Shown here: positions 23,561 through 34,401 of the stretch, one piece after another
Layout of the letters: every line of letters starts with the position of its first letter
Numbering within the stretch: the stretch's first letter is position 1
Assembly: GCA_030248215.1 (NCBI GenBank)
Contig: JASANG010003185.1
Location: 123,081 to 187,080 of the forward strand
DNA length: 64,000 bases
From: Enoplolaimus lenunculus
Taxonomy: Eukaryota > Nematoda > Enoplea > Enoplida > Thoracostomopsidae
Direction: 5' to 3'
Translations under genes and position numbers: made by a program
Notes under the pieces: model-generated
Database searches by the model: none
What the model was told of the DNA's origin: nothing
What the model saw: only the letters and a program-made list of their open reading frames with translations

Positions 23561-24008
23561 TGCATACCAGGGTACAACCGGAGGTATGCCTCTGCTTCGT
23601 TAGAAAATCGACCTTCGGCTTCGGTGGAATTCTTGCCGATGTTCCGGCAATTTCGATAGTAAAATTTTGTATAATTTTACAAATTTAGCTGTTTCACGCG
23701 TTTCGTTTTACTTTTCTCACTATTTTCGGGAAAAAATTTCTGAAATTTTGCAGAAAATTAGCGTAAAAACCAAACAACTTAACAACATATGGCAGATATT
23801 GGCTAAAATATAACTAATTAATCATCATTTTTACTACCTAATTTCGCCTCACCGGCGGTTTCGTTCAGTTCCGGTTCCAGCTCCGACTCCAATATTTTTC
23901 ACTTCCGGTTGCACTCTGATACATACCATTTACGGTGGTTTATTTAACATATATGTGTATATATACATTTCGTTATATATATGCAAAATTTTTTCAGATT
24001 ATATAAAA

Positions 24009-27000
24009 TTAGTCGTCTAGATTTTCAGCCTTGCATCGCGCCAGGAGATCTTGATAAATTGCTGACTGAATAAAGCGCGGATATGAGTCTCGTTGCATCA
24101 GGAACCAAATTTGCTTTTGTGCATCGTCGAAAATTTCTCGACACGGCGTTGAAATATTGGCGCAAATGATATCGCGTGTTTTACCGTCGATGCTAATCTG
24201 TTAAAGCCAGATTTTTCTAGTACCATAGCATTTCATGTAGTACTTTGAATTTTTAGGCTAAATGGTTATGAGAAGTCTGGCCCATGTTACTTTAAGGGGG
24301 TTCCAGGTTTCTGATGGGTCTATAAAAGAGTAGGTTTAGATTCTAAATTACAGTTTTTTGCGTAGGCTTAGGCTTAGGCTCAGGCTTAGGACAACGCTTT
24401 TGAAACGCTTAGGCTTAGGCTTAGGCTTAGGAATAGGCTTAATCTACTGTTACGCCCCTGAAAGTAACTTTGGCCAAAGTCTAATCTATATGTCATGCGG
24501 ACCAACATGAACAATAAAGAGTCTTCATTCGCAGTCTAATGCAGAGAAGGTGACTGCAAACATGAGGTAACGTACCAAAAATACCTTGTTGAATATATGA
24601 TACTAAAATTTGAAATTTGACTTTATTACATTTAGAATCATATAATATTTCGGGAGAATTTCTGTCGGAAATTGGAATATACGGGTTCATTCAGCGTACG
24701 AACTCGTTTAAAAAAACCTCGCGACTGGGGGATCGATGACCTTTTGTTGTATACATATATCAGGAAGGAAGGGAGGCGCAGGGCTGGTTGAAAATAAGTA
24801 ACAATCCGTAATAACAAGGGGGGGTACCCTCTGGAGAGGCCAAATAAATATCAGTGCCCCCCTCTTATTCGGATCATTACAGTACCTATAGCTAATTTCA
24901 TTTACCCTCCGGTTTACCAAAATATGTTGTACTTCGGTTTCGTCATTTTCACCTCTGCGTGGTTGCACCTTATTGGTTTCTCAAAACCAAATTGACAAGT
25001 GAACAGGTTCGAATTGTGTGGTGTCCGCAATTTTATATGTTTGATTACAGTGCCGGCACAGACAGGAGTGGAAGTTTTCTATAAACTCGCGAGCGAATTG
25101 ATCGAGAAGGCAAACGCATTTTAAAACTTTGTCTTTTGGTTCAACCGGTTGGCGTTGGTGCCACTTTAGCGGTGAGCCTAAAAATGGGGGTGTGATGGGT
25201 GGCTGATCTGGCCCTGTTAGATGGTACGAAATGGCGGATAAAATGCATTATCAGAGTATGGGTTTCGTTATACTCTCGGCGTCGCCAATCGTGACACGGA
25301 ACCGAACGTTGTCAAAAGTACTCTATAGCATATGTAACCCTTCACTTATCCGTATACCTGTACGGTGGCGTCAGGTAAGGAAAACCTTTAGATAGTTGGA
25401 TAACTCAGTTTTTTGGATAAACTGGTTATTCTCTCAGCGTTGGGAGAGCAACTAGCGATAAGAAATAGATCAGCGGAATCCATGGTGTTTCTAAATTGTT
25501 CGAATTTCGAATCCGGTGCGGTATGTTTGTCGTTTATAAGTGTATTGGGCAGATCATTTATCACACGTAAATTCAAAGTCAGCGGTTGACATTGATATAT
25601 GGGCCCAGGTATAAAACAGGGCCGGATCGTTTTCCGGACGTGCTGTAATAGAGTCAGTTTAAGCTTTAGACTAATTTTTTGCTTGGGCGTAGGCTTAGCA
25701 ATAGGCGCATCCATACGCTTAGGCTTAGGCTTAGACTTAGGAATATGCTTATATATACTACTGTTCCGGCCCTCTTCTATACATGGGCCTATATATAAGT
25801 ATAGTTGAAACCTAAAAACATGTGCTTGCCTCTTTTACTGCACGACTCGAAATAAATCTGTTAAAGATATCATTTGCCCGTTGAGTGAATACGCTCATGT
25901 TTTGAATGCCTTTGAGTCGCTCGCATGCCATCCAAAATAACATATTTTCTTCTGCGAATTCAGATTGTAAGAATTCAGTGAATAATTTTCGGCCGACTAT
26001 AAAAATAGCACTTTTCATTAGGTTGCAATAAATTATGTTTGTGTAAATGTCGGAGGCAATCTGCTATTCAGGATAATTACTATAATTGACCCAGGTCAAC
26101 CTGCTATTTTGCGTAATAGCAGTTTCGTCTAGGCTAGACTGCTTATTGAACTTAAAGATTATTCAGATTTGATTATTTGGATTGAAGCAATACCGTTAAC
26201 GAATCAGCATGGGTTTTATATACATCTTTGCTGTTTTGCTACATCTCACAATCGCTATTTAGTCTTGGTCAAACTGCGATTTTCCCAAAATAGGGGATTG
26301 GCGTAGGCCAATAGGTAATAAGCCGGAATAGCAGATTGTCCTACCTCATATATAACCTGTGAGAGAATGACTTTTTTGGAGCTGTTTAATTATCTGCAAT
26401 ATATACCTCTCAACAAATGGTGAAATTATAATTCCAAAATCTATTTCTTGCCGTAGTCTTAGTTTCCAAAGTACTAGAAACGCAATTCTTTTGGTTTACA
26501 AACAGGAATATATTTATTTAAAATGCTACTGACAGTTGGGCCCGTGTTACTGTAAAAGGCGTCCAGGTTTCTAGTGGGTCCATAGAAGAGTAGGTTTTGA
26601 TTCTAGATAACATTTTTTTGCTTAGGCTTAGGCTTAGGAATTTATTTTTGCAACGCTTAGGCTTAGGTTTAGGAATACGCTTAATCTACTGTTACGCCTC
26701 TTAAAGTAACATTGGCCTACAGTTGCATTTAGCAGGGTGCAACCGGAGGTGCAAAATACCTCAGCAGGAGATCAACAAAACTTGACGGGGCTGAAAGTCA
26801 CGGGAAATTAAGGCAGTTTAAACAATGTTTAATTTATTAATTTTACCAAATATCTGTAACCCGTTGTCAAAATTTTCGGTTTTTTAGAAATCCCAACCCG
26901 ACAATCAGTTCTCAAAATTGCACCAAAAAATATAGCCAAATGCATGAAACGATACAATTTTTGTATATTAAAAATTTTACTACCAAAATTACCGGAACCT

Positions 27001-30000
27001 TCGGCAAAAACCTTATCGAAGCCGGATGTCGATTTTCTCATGGAGTCACAGTGGCAGTCAGACCTCCGGCAAGTAGTAAAACCCGAAAAGATGGCCGTTC
27101 ATTTTTCGTTGCAACGACTTTAATGTAATGACCCGAACAAGTGGGGGGGTCTCCGTTTTGTGTCCCAATCAACTCGAGTCTGTATCCCAACCTAGAAAGT
27201 CCTAATTACAGTCCAAAAAAGGGACCTAAGCAGTCGAAGGCCTACGTAGACTGCTCAAATTATGTAACAGACACTCAGACAACCCTTATAAATTTTATGA
27301 AATCCAGAAAGAATATTCGTGGTCAATTGCAATCAACAAAAATGATTCGGATCAAGTCAGTTCTGCCCAAAAGAAAGAATATAAATAGAAGGTTGTTGGG
27401 TCCAACTAACATTGGGAGGAAAAATAAATAGGTAACAGTCCGTAACCAAATAGCGGGGTACTTTCTGGAGAGGCGAAATAAATATGAATGCTTAGCTGAT
27501 TCAGGTCACTACAGTATATACTTGAAAAGCAGTATATTTTAATTAAAATAGACCTCTTCCTGCTTTCAAAAGACGAACGAGCAATGGCGGATCCATGGGG
27601 GGCCCACCCCGGCTGTGGCTCCCTCCCCCAACAGCATTTCGACAAAAATTATCTAGTGTCAATTGCTGTTCTGCGCTGTTTATTTCTCTGTTTTATACAC
27701 AATAGTATAAGCACGCTTTAAAGTTTCGAACTCACCTTTGTTTGGCCCTGGAGTCATTTATGCGCTACAATTCGGGATAATAGACATTTATGGACTCTAG
27801 CAAGAGTCATGCGCTACAATTCGGGATAATAGACATTTATGGACTCTAGCAAGGGTTTAAGGACTCTACCCGCTTAAGGACTCTTATTAGGGATACGGAC
27901 TCCTGTTAATTGGGACTCAAAATGGGAACCCCCACCTCTTATTTGGGTCACTACAGTATGGGTCAAAAATAAGCTTATTACTTGTGAAATTGTGGCCCCC
28001 CCAATTTTGAGATCCTGGATCCGCCACTGCGAACGAGTCAACTTTGCTTAGTGTTCTATAATTTATGCTTTACAAGCAAATGGTAGGATGTTCAGTTTAG
28101 GCACATAGTTCATGTTTTCGGACTCAACTCTAATTACAGTCAACCAAACCGCAGTCTATTGTGACCCGAATAAGTGCGGAATTCTTATATTTATTTCGCC
28201 TCTCCAGAAGGAAGCCTCTTCGCTATTTGTATATGGAGTTTTATTTATGTTTCAATCTTGCTTCAGTAAAATTTGGACCACTCACACTGTAAAAATGGGG
28301 AGTCAAATTGATTCTCTCGGAAATAGGCTTTTCCTGACTACACAAACTGAGTCAAAATTCGACTCCGCCAGAGTCAAATTGGATTCATTGAATCGCTCAG
28401 TGAGTCGAATTTGACTCTGGCGGAGTCAAATTTGACTCAGTTTGTGCAATTAGTGAAAGCCTATTTCCGAGAGAGTCAATTTGACTCCCCATTTTTTTAC
28501 AGTGCACATTTAGCTTATGACAGCCATTTTCTGCAAGTTTAAAGTTCAATACTTTTAGGGATAATTACTTTTAAGTTTTAAGACATGAGCGTGCTGCTAC
28601 CAATTTAGGTAAAAACACCGTTGCTTCGAGTAATGAATATTAACATTCGGTAAAATTTATAACTATAGATAGAGAAAGCATTTACGAAATCTCATTGGAA
28701 GTACTATTGATATTTATGATGTAATTTGTAATTTTGAACCCAATCCACTTAAAGATTCTATAATTAATGAAAAATAGGCTGATTTTGATTCAGGCTTAAA
28801 ATAGGATCCCAGATTAATTCCTTCCCCACATTTATTGCTTAAATGCATATATATGGTTAAATTGGCCCATGCATAGAACAGGGCCGGAACAGTAGTATAA
28901 GCATATTCCTACGCCTAAGCCTAAGTCTAAGCGTATGGAAGAGCCTATTTCTAAGCCTAAGCATAAGCCTTAGCCTAAGTAAAAATTTAGTCTAAAGCTT
29001 AAACTGACTTTTTATAGCCCCTTGGGAAAACGATCCGGCCTGTTCTATATATGGGCCGCCAAAACTGCCACACTTTTTTTGTTTCTTGTTTGCTTAAAAA
29101 CGTAGCAGAGTTTACTTGAAGGATGGTCGTTGTATGTTCGACTTTTTATTCAGTGCAAAAGTATAAAATTTATGTGGACATTTACTTACAATCGTTCTGG
29201 ATTAAAACTTCAAATGATGAATTCCATTGCAGTAAATCTTTGTAGGTAAGGCTGAAATTAAAAACATTTCGAAACAATTTCCTGTATTCGCTTATCAATT
29301 CGAGAGCTGGGTTTTGCGGCCAAAGAATAGGGGCAGAGCAGTCTTATAAGGATATCTCTAAGCCTAAGCATAAGCGTACGAATGAGCATATTCGTAAGCT
29401 TAAAGCCTATTAGCCTAAACATAAGCCTTAAGAATGAGCGTATTCGTAAGCCTAAACATAAGAATAAGCATATTCGTAAGCCTAAACCTAAGCCTAAGCG
29501 TAAGCTAAGCAAAAAATTCGTCTAAAGCTTTTTAAGCTTACTATTTTCTAGTCCCACAGAAAAACGTTCCGCCCCTGATTTTTACATGAGCCGGTTTTGC
29601 GAATCGGTCGTGCGGTTTCAACATTTAGTGACTTTGATAGCATTAATTTTTATGCAGTTTAAACAGCTTTTGCGATTTTTCGTAACGCTTCTGTTGAAAT
29701 TACAGGTTGTTTGATTTTGGTATTGCAAACAGCGAAGCCTAAGCTGTAATGTTTACTCTCAATGACTAAAATTTACGTCCAAATGTAAACATCTGTAGTG
29801 CAAGTTTACAAGCAATGGTTGATAAATGAAAGCGGATTTTGAGCGGCGAAAACCTTTACCCAAAGTTTTTGGAAAGGACTATAAATTAAAAAGTTCTTTT
29901 GCGAAACAGTTTTATGGTTGGATTACTATTAATCCTTTCAAGATGATTCTAGAATGATTCGTAGTTGTTCAGCAGGTAATGTTAATATTAATTTAGTCAG

Positions 30001-30088
30001 ACATCGACGCCGATTCACCGACATACCATGTGTTTTCGTCGAGTGATGACTCCGATTCGTTCAATTCGTTGTCAGACACAGGAAACAT
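24009..30088 (-). CDS. RGS protein, RZ-like (RGS17/19/20 type), 4 exons
   Basis: Exons 30088-30027, 29251-29190, 25996-25830 and 24197-24009 join in phase to 159 residues with ATG and TAA. Residues about 28-150 are a regulator of G-protein signalling domain: LLQWNSSFEVLIQND, GRKLFTEFLQSEFAEENMLF, WMACERLKG, then FDDAQKQIWFLMQRDSYPRF. The GRxxFxxFL..E..EENMLFW and MxRDSYPRF motifs are closest to my memory of the RZ group. RGS domains speed GTP hydrolysis by G-alpha subunits at the membrane. The first 20 residues are acidic and serine-rich. I see no cysteine string, which RZ proteins usually have, so an upstream exon may exist. The third exon appears to use a GC donor. Introns of 0.8 to 3.2 kb are full of small transposons. 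Confidence 0.88.
24279..24475. mobile_element. T2 telomere-repeat TIR element in an RGS intron
   Basis: GGCCCATGTTACTTTAAGGG to CCCTGAAAGTAACTTTGGCC. It holds two TTAGGC clusters of three to four units. The flanks AGAAGTCT and AAAGTCTA are similar only with a one-base shift. Confidence 0.82.
25048..25216. mobile_element. hAT-like element, CAGTGCCGG family
   Basis: It begins CAGTGCCGGCACAGAC, ends GATCTGGCCCTG, and contains ACTCGCGAGCGAA. It is a diverged relative of the complete copy at 38781-38978. The 8-bp flanks agree at 5 of 8. Confidence 0.65.
25602..25790. mobile_element. T1 telomere-repeat TIR element in an RGS intron
   Basis: GGCCCAGGTATAAAACAGGG to CCCTCTTCTATACATGGGCC. The conserved AGTTTAAGCTTTAGACTAAT block precedes interrupted TTAGGC units. 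The long minus frame at 25388-25714 crosses this element and is not a gene. Confidence 0.83.
26049..26349. mobile_element. MITE with AATCTGCTATTC ends
   Basis: Left end TCGGAGGCAATCTGCTATTC. The right end is the complement of GAGGTAGGACAATCTGCTAT. An internal GACCxAGGTCAACCTG segment also occurs inverted. No coding capacity; lies in an RGS intron. Confidence 0.65.
26539..26717. mobile_element. T2 telomere-repeat TIR element in an RGS intron
   Basis: GGCCCGTGTTACTGTAAAAG to CTCTTAAAGTAACATTGGCC. The flanks GACAGTTG and TACAGTTG agree at 7 of 8. Confidence 0.85.
27122..27514. mobile_element. GTGACCC-family TIR element in an RGS intron
   Basis: TGTAATGACCCGAACAAGTG at the left and TCAGGTCACTACAGTA at the right. 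The interior shares CCCAATCAACTCGAGTC-like and GTAACAGTCCGTAACC blocks with 20859-21269. Confidence 0.65.
28285..28504. mobile_element. Palindromic GAGTCAAATT MITE
   Basis: The element is almost one inverted repeat: CACTGTAAAAATGGGGAGTC to GACTCCCCATTTTTTTACAG. Inside, GAGTCAAATT and AATTTGACTC recur about every 30 bp, with GCCAGAGTC/GACTCTGGCGG as a mirrored pair. Siblings: 31076, 33322, 33555, 35459, 36795 and 38176. Confidence 0.85.
28864..29057. mobile_element. T1 telomere-repeat TIR element (reverse) in an RGS intron
   Basis: GGCCCATGCATAGAACAGGG to CCTGTTCTATATATGGGCC. CCTAAGCCTAAG tracts precede AGTCTAAAGCTTAAACTGAC. Confidence 0.84.
29326..29596. mobile_element. T3 telomere-like repeat element
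   Basis: It begins TAGGGGCAGAGCAGTCTTAT and ends AACGTTCCGCCCCTGA. Interior CCTAAGCATAAGC and CCTAAACATAAG units are degenerate telomere-like repeats, again next to GTCTAAAGCTT. Relatives: 31742-31905 and fragments near 22190 and 51740. Ends differ from T1 and T2. It overlaps no RGS exon. Confidence 0.65.
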
Positions 30089-30252
30089 GCTGCAATCAAA
30101 TATGTTTTTAAAAAATTAAAATTCAAAAATTTTCAAATTTAAGTTATACGCTCTATTAATCACACCAATGCATGTGTTGAAAAGATTTCTTTAAAATCGA
30201 TGCGAAGAACTTGCAAACATGCATGTGATTGAAGGACGGAAACATAATTTAC

Positions 30253-30449
30253 GGCCCATGTATAAAACAGAGCAGGAATAGTAGTCTAAGTATATTCCTA
30301 AGCCTAAGCCACAAGCGTAAGCGTATGGATGAGCCTATTCCTAAGCCTAAGCCAAAGCCTAAGCCTAAGCAAAAAATTAGTCTAAAGCTTAAACTGACTG
30401 TATTATAGCCCCTCCGGAAAACGATCCGGCCCAGCTCTGTACATGGGCC
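30253..30449. mobile_element. T1 telomere-repeat TIR element (reverse)
   Basis: GGCCCATGTATAAAACAGAG to CCAGCTCTGTACATGGGCC. The flanks TAATTTAC and AATTTTAC agree at 6 of 8. Two CCTAAGCC clusters lie inside. Confidence 0.83.
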
Positions 30450-31075
30450 AATTTTACTGCTTATGCGAATGCGGTTTGCAATTTAGAATTGTGGCGTAAT
30501 AGAGGCCTATACGCCAGAGAAAACACGAGGCACGGTAAAGTCTTTTCCGGAGGTTCCGGCAATTTAAGTGAAATTTTTTGAAAACGTTGTGTTGTGAAGC
30601 AACTTTGTTCGTGAAATTTTAGCAATTTTTGCCGTCTAATTTAGAAAATTTTCTAAACATTAAAGACGCATCAAAAACCCTTTGACAGTTTTACTTTTTA
30701 TTTTATTTCCAGCAATCAGTGACTTTAAGTTTGGTTTTGACTTCGTGATTTTGTTCGCCTCCGGCTCCGGTGAATTTTGGCGACAGCCAATTTTGGTTCC
30801 GAGGAATTTTGGAAAGCTGCAGCGTGATTTTTAAAGAGTTTTTGTTGCATTAAATACTTTTTCAACACAAATACTCACCTTGAACTTTGACCCATGATCC
30901 TCAGATGGAGAATTGGCAAATGCTCGTAATGTATATTTATGTAATAAATAACTAAAAGTTATAGCTAAATAACCCTCAACACCCTGTACACTGCAAAACA
31001 TCGTTTAGTCCAACAAAGTCAATATGAAAGTCACTGTGGAGGTCAAACTACTTTGATATATACCGTGTTTGACCC

Positions 31076-31288
31076 CACTGTAAAAAATGGGGAGTCAAAT
31101 TGACTCTCGCGAGGCTTTTCCTGACTACACAAACTGAGTCAAATTTGACTCCGCCAGAGCCAAATTCGACACCCTGAGCGATTCAATGGATCGAATTTGA
31201 CTCTGGCGGGTCGAAATTTGACTCGGTCTGTGTAGTCAGGAAAAGCCTATTTCCCAGAGAGTCAATTTGACTCACAATTTTTTACAGT
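31076..31288. mobile_element. Palindromic GAGTCAAATT MITE
   Basis: CACTGTAAAAAATGGGGAGT to GACTCACAATTTTTTACAGT, with the mirrored GACTCCGCCAGAG/CTCTGGCGGGTC pair in the middle. Confidence 0.8.
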
Positions 31289-31741
31289 CCTGCTATGTGA
31301 TTATAATATATAATTTCATTCTGTTAAACAAATCAAACCGTTTTAACGTCTCCAATTTCTCCGATCTTCAAATTCTAGAAATTGCGTTATTTTCAAACTC
31401 AAAATTAGTTATTCTGACAATTTTTAGTACAGATATGCTGCAATTTAATATCGATTCAAAACAAAAATTACGTAGGAAATTCATCCAAAATCTTAAGAAA
31501 TTTAGAATGCCTGCACGTTGAATATTTGCATGCCTCAATTTTGGTTGGCAAAATCAAAAACGGGCACAAATTTTATAAAAATATAAGAAATTTCGCTACA
31601 GAAAATACCGATATCTCCGTCCATATTTGACCGGAGCCGTAAGTCGATTTTCAGCCGGAGCCGGAGCTCCCGTTGTGTCCTGATTTACTGGGCTTTCCAA
31701 AATTTGAATGAAAGATGGCTTCTGTCTTCGGAATTTTGGTT

Positions 31742-31905
31742 AAGGTAGGGGCGAAACAATATTATAAGCATATTCGTAAACCTGAGCCTAAGCGTAAGCC
31801 TAAGCCGAAGTGAAAGCCAAGCAAAAAATAGTCTAAAGCTTAACCTTACTCTTTTCTAGTCCCACAGAAAAACGTTCCGCCCCTGATGTTTACATGGGTC
31901 GGAAT
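31742..31905. mobile_element. T3 telomere-like repeat element
   Basis: GGTAGGGGCGAAACAATATT at the left, CCTGAGCCTAAGCGTAAGCC inside, GTCTAAAGCTTAACCTTACT, and AACGTTCCGCCCCTGATG at the right. Same ends as 29326-29596. Confidence 0.65.
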
Positions 31906-32354
31906 TTTTTGAAGAATTTGGACTACTTTTGTTACCTTTAAGTCAAATTGAACGCTTGCAGCATATGTGGATTTAAAAAACTGAACAATTTCCCCTGATT
32001 CTTTACTGGCTTCGAACGCATTTCCGTATTATTTCCATAACGAAAACGGACAGTACGTGCAAGGTTGCACGCATGAGTAAAACGTAAAATTTCAATTAAA
32101 CCAAGGTTCTACCAAACGCCTTCGTATGGCTGCGGCATACAATCAACAATCTTTAGCAGAAATTTTGCTGGACTTTTCGGCAATTGAGTAGTGAAGTGAC
32201 ATTTTTGTTTTTTTAAAAACTGTGTAAGTACACTTCAATGACGTTGCATATAATTTTGTGTCAATTGGGAAGCTTTAATTGCCGAGCTTTCTTTTAAAAA
32301 AGAAGCTTAAAAATTTTGTTAGGCAACACTGATCATTGATCAATTAACATCTTC

Positions 32355-32542
32355 GCCCATGTATAGAACAGGGCCGGGTCGTTTTCCGGAGGGGCTTTAA
32401 TAGAGTCAGTTTAAGCTTTAGACTAATTTTTGCTTAGGCTTAGGCTTAGGCTTAGAAATAGGCTCATCGATACGCTTAGGCTTAGGCCTACGCCTAGGAA
32501 TAGGCTTATACTACTGTTCCGGCCCTGTTCTATACATGGGCC
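32355..32542. mobile_element. T1 telomere-repeat TIR element
   Basis: GCCCATGTATAGAACAGGGC to GCCCTGTTCTATACATGGGC, nearly perfect inverted ends. The flanks AACATCTT and AACATTTT agree at 7 of 8. It holds three to four uninterrupted TTAGGC units in each cluster and looks young. Confidence 0.86.
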
Positions 32543-33321
32543 AACATTTTCAACAGCTTTAATTTTGCTTGCCCTCCGGCTCCAGTTTGTTCAAAATTCG
32601 TTTATGGTTCTTTTGGTATTTTTCACTTGCGATTGGGAACCTTGTTTTTAACAAACAGTATATTTTACTGATGTTTGACGTCCAGAGATCGTTGCCCGCA
32701 GACAGCTTGCAAAGGGGGAATAAAAATGTTCAGGATGGTCATACAAGGATTTTTGTGACTGACAAGCAATATTGAAAAGTTTCTAGGGAACCAAAATATT
32801 TCCAAGAGGAGTTAAAGCCCCGACGGCCACTCCTTGGCTACGGGCATGTTTAGGTCACTTTTTTACGTAACTACTCAACTGCTAACCAAATTTAGTTTAG
32901 GTTTGTCTAAAATAACAGTAATTGTTTATGAAATTTACAGAACTCAATACCTGCGTGAGGTAAAACTTATCAAAAAATATTCATGTGACAAGAGTCGAAT
33001 TTTAAGCGGAATGAATAACTTAAAATTAAACTTCAGGCAACAGTTTGTTATTGCCGATCACGAAATGTTGAGCACATTTGCGTCATCAAAAGTATAATTT
33101 TGAACCAAACGTACAAAGGTGAAAATATTATAATTTGCCAGTTTTAATGCAATTGAATTTGATAGTCGTAATTTTTGCTATTTTTGGAGTTCAATCTTGT
33201 ACAGTTCGGCGTTATTTCTCTGGTTCGAAAGAATTGTTTGCGCCGATTATTTAAAAAATTAATGCTTTTATTTTAATATATCCAAATTAATATTTTAATA
33301 TATTAATGCAAAATATTCTTA

Positions 33322-33500
33322 CACTGCAAAAAATAGTGAGTCAAATTGATTCTCTCCGAAATAGGCTTTTCCTGATTACGCAAACTGAGTCAAGTTCAAG
33401 TCAATTTGTCTCTGGCGGAGTCGAATTTTGACTCAGTTTGTATAGTCAGAAAAAACCTATTTCGGAGAGAGTCAATTTGACTCACCATTTCTGGCAGAGT
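33322..33500. mobile_element. Palindromic GAGTCAAATT MITE, partly decayed
   Basis: It starts CACTGCAAAAAATAGTGAGT after TA and ends near CACCATTTCTGGCAGAGT. The interior is shortened compared with 36795-37013. Confidence 0.72.
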
Positions 33501-33554
33501 ACAAATTACATGACCACATGACCATACATATATAAATTACCTGCAAATACGTGA

Positions 33555-33762
33555 CACTGCAAAAAACGGTGAGTCAAATTGACTCTCTACGAAATACGCT
33601 TTACGGGACTACATAAACTGAGTCAAATTCAATTCCGCCAGAGTCAAACATGCGACTCGGTGAGTCGAATTTGAGTGGCGGAGTCAAATTTGACTCAGGT
33701 TGTGTAGTCCCGTAGAGTTTATTTCGGAGAGATTTAATTTGACTCACCATTTTTTGCTGTGT
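33555..33762. mobile_element. Palindromic GAGTCAAATT MITE
   Basis: CACTGCAAAAAACGGTGAGT to GACTCACCATTTTTTGCTGT. It belongs to a sub-group with CGGGACTACA in place of CCTGACTACA near the ends, like 35459 and 38176. Confidence 0.78.
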
Positions 33763-34401
33763 ATAAAATATACACATAAATGCTATACGTTTGATGATGA
33801 AAGACGTTTGTTGAACCCTGTCAAATCGTAACATGCAAGCCAGAAGTACAAGTACTATTTTTTGATATCAAGACTGATTTTTGATTCTAGCGCCCAAGAT
33901 ACTTAGACAATGCGCACCGCTTAAAAATTCTCACGGTTTATGCAGTGTTAAATGTGCCACAGGATTTAAGAGTCCTCGTGGGTAAGTACCTGCGTCCAGC
34001 TCCGTGAGCGGAGTGATGATGGGAGAACGAAACGCTTCGCATCCGTGTGAGACAGTTAAAATTTTGAAGTGTAAAGGCAGCTGCAGATTTAAGGTTATAA
34101 TAAAATTTAATTTCCTATCATAATATCTGATCTTCTAAAACCACCAAAAAATGCAATTATATGGTACCAAACTTTCTTTAAATGATGCACATTTTAGCGA
34201 ATTAATATCACTTCTGCTTTTTGGTTCCGGATCTACACAATTTAACCTTAAGCCGAAATCTAAATTTATTGCGACAAAAATAGCAGTTGGAACAGTTTTC
34301 GCTAAAACCTGCACTGCTTCATGTAATTTTTTTGGTCGCGCAATTTTATGCCAGACGTTTTCAAAATGCAGGAAATTGTTATTCATAATTTAAAACAGAG
34401 T

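Larger units (their letters stand above)
15669..24008. other. Gene-free spacer between the myosin and RGS genes
   Basis: Over 8 kb with no supportable exon on either strand. It holds T2 elements, a 57-bp minisatellite, tRNA-like and hAT-like elements and a GTGACCC element (each listed). It also has a (TA)n tract near 18180-18206, a degenerate T2 relative at 22938-23085, a T3-like fragment at 22190-22280 and a truncated T1 from 23251. The frames at 19521-19709 and 22346-22615 lack support. Confidence 0.55.
30089..34401. other. Spacer between the RGS and collagen genes
   Basis: No exon can be supported on either strand. The plus frames at 31267-31521 and 32834-33097 are AT-rich, match nothing I recognise and lack splice or start context. 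The stretch carries T1 copies at 30253 and 32355, a T3 copy at 31742 and GAGTCAAATT MITEs at 31076, 33322 and 33555. A CCGGAG-rich hAT-like relic ends near 31680. Confidence 0.5.
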
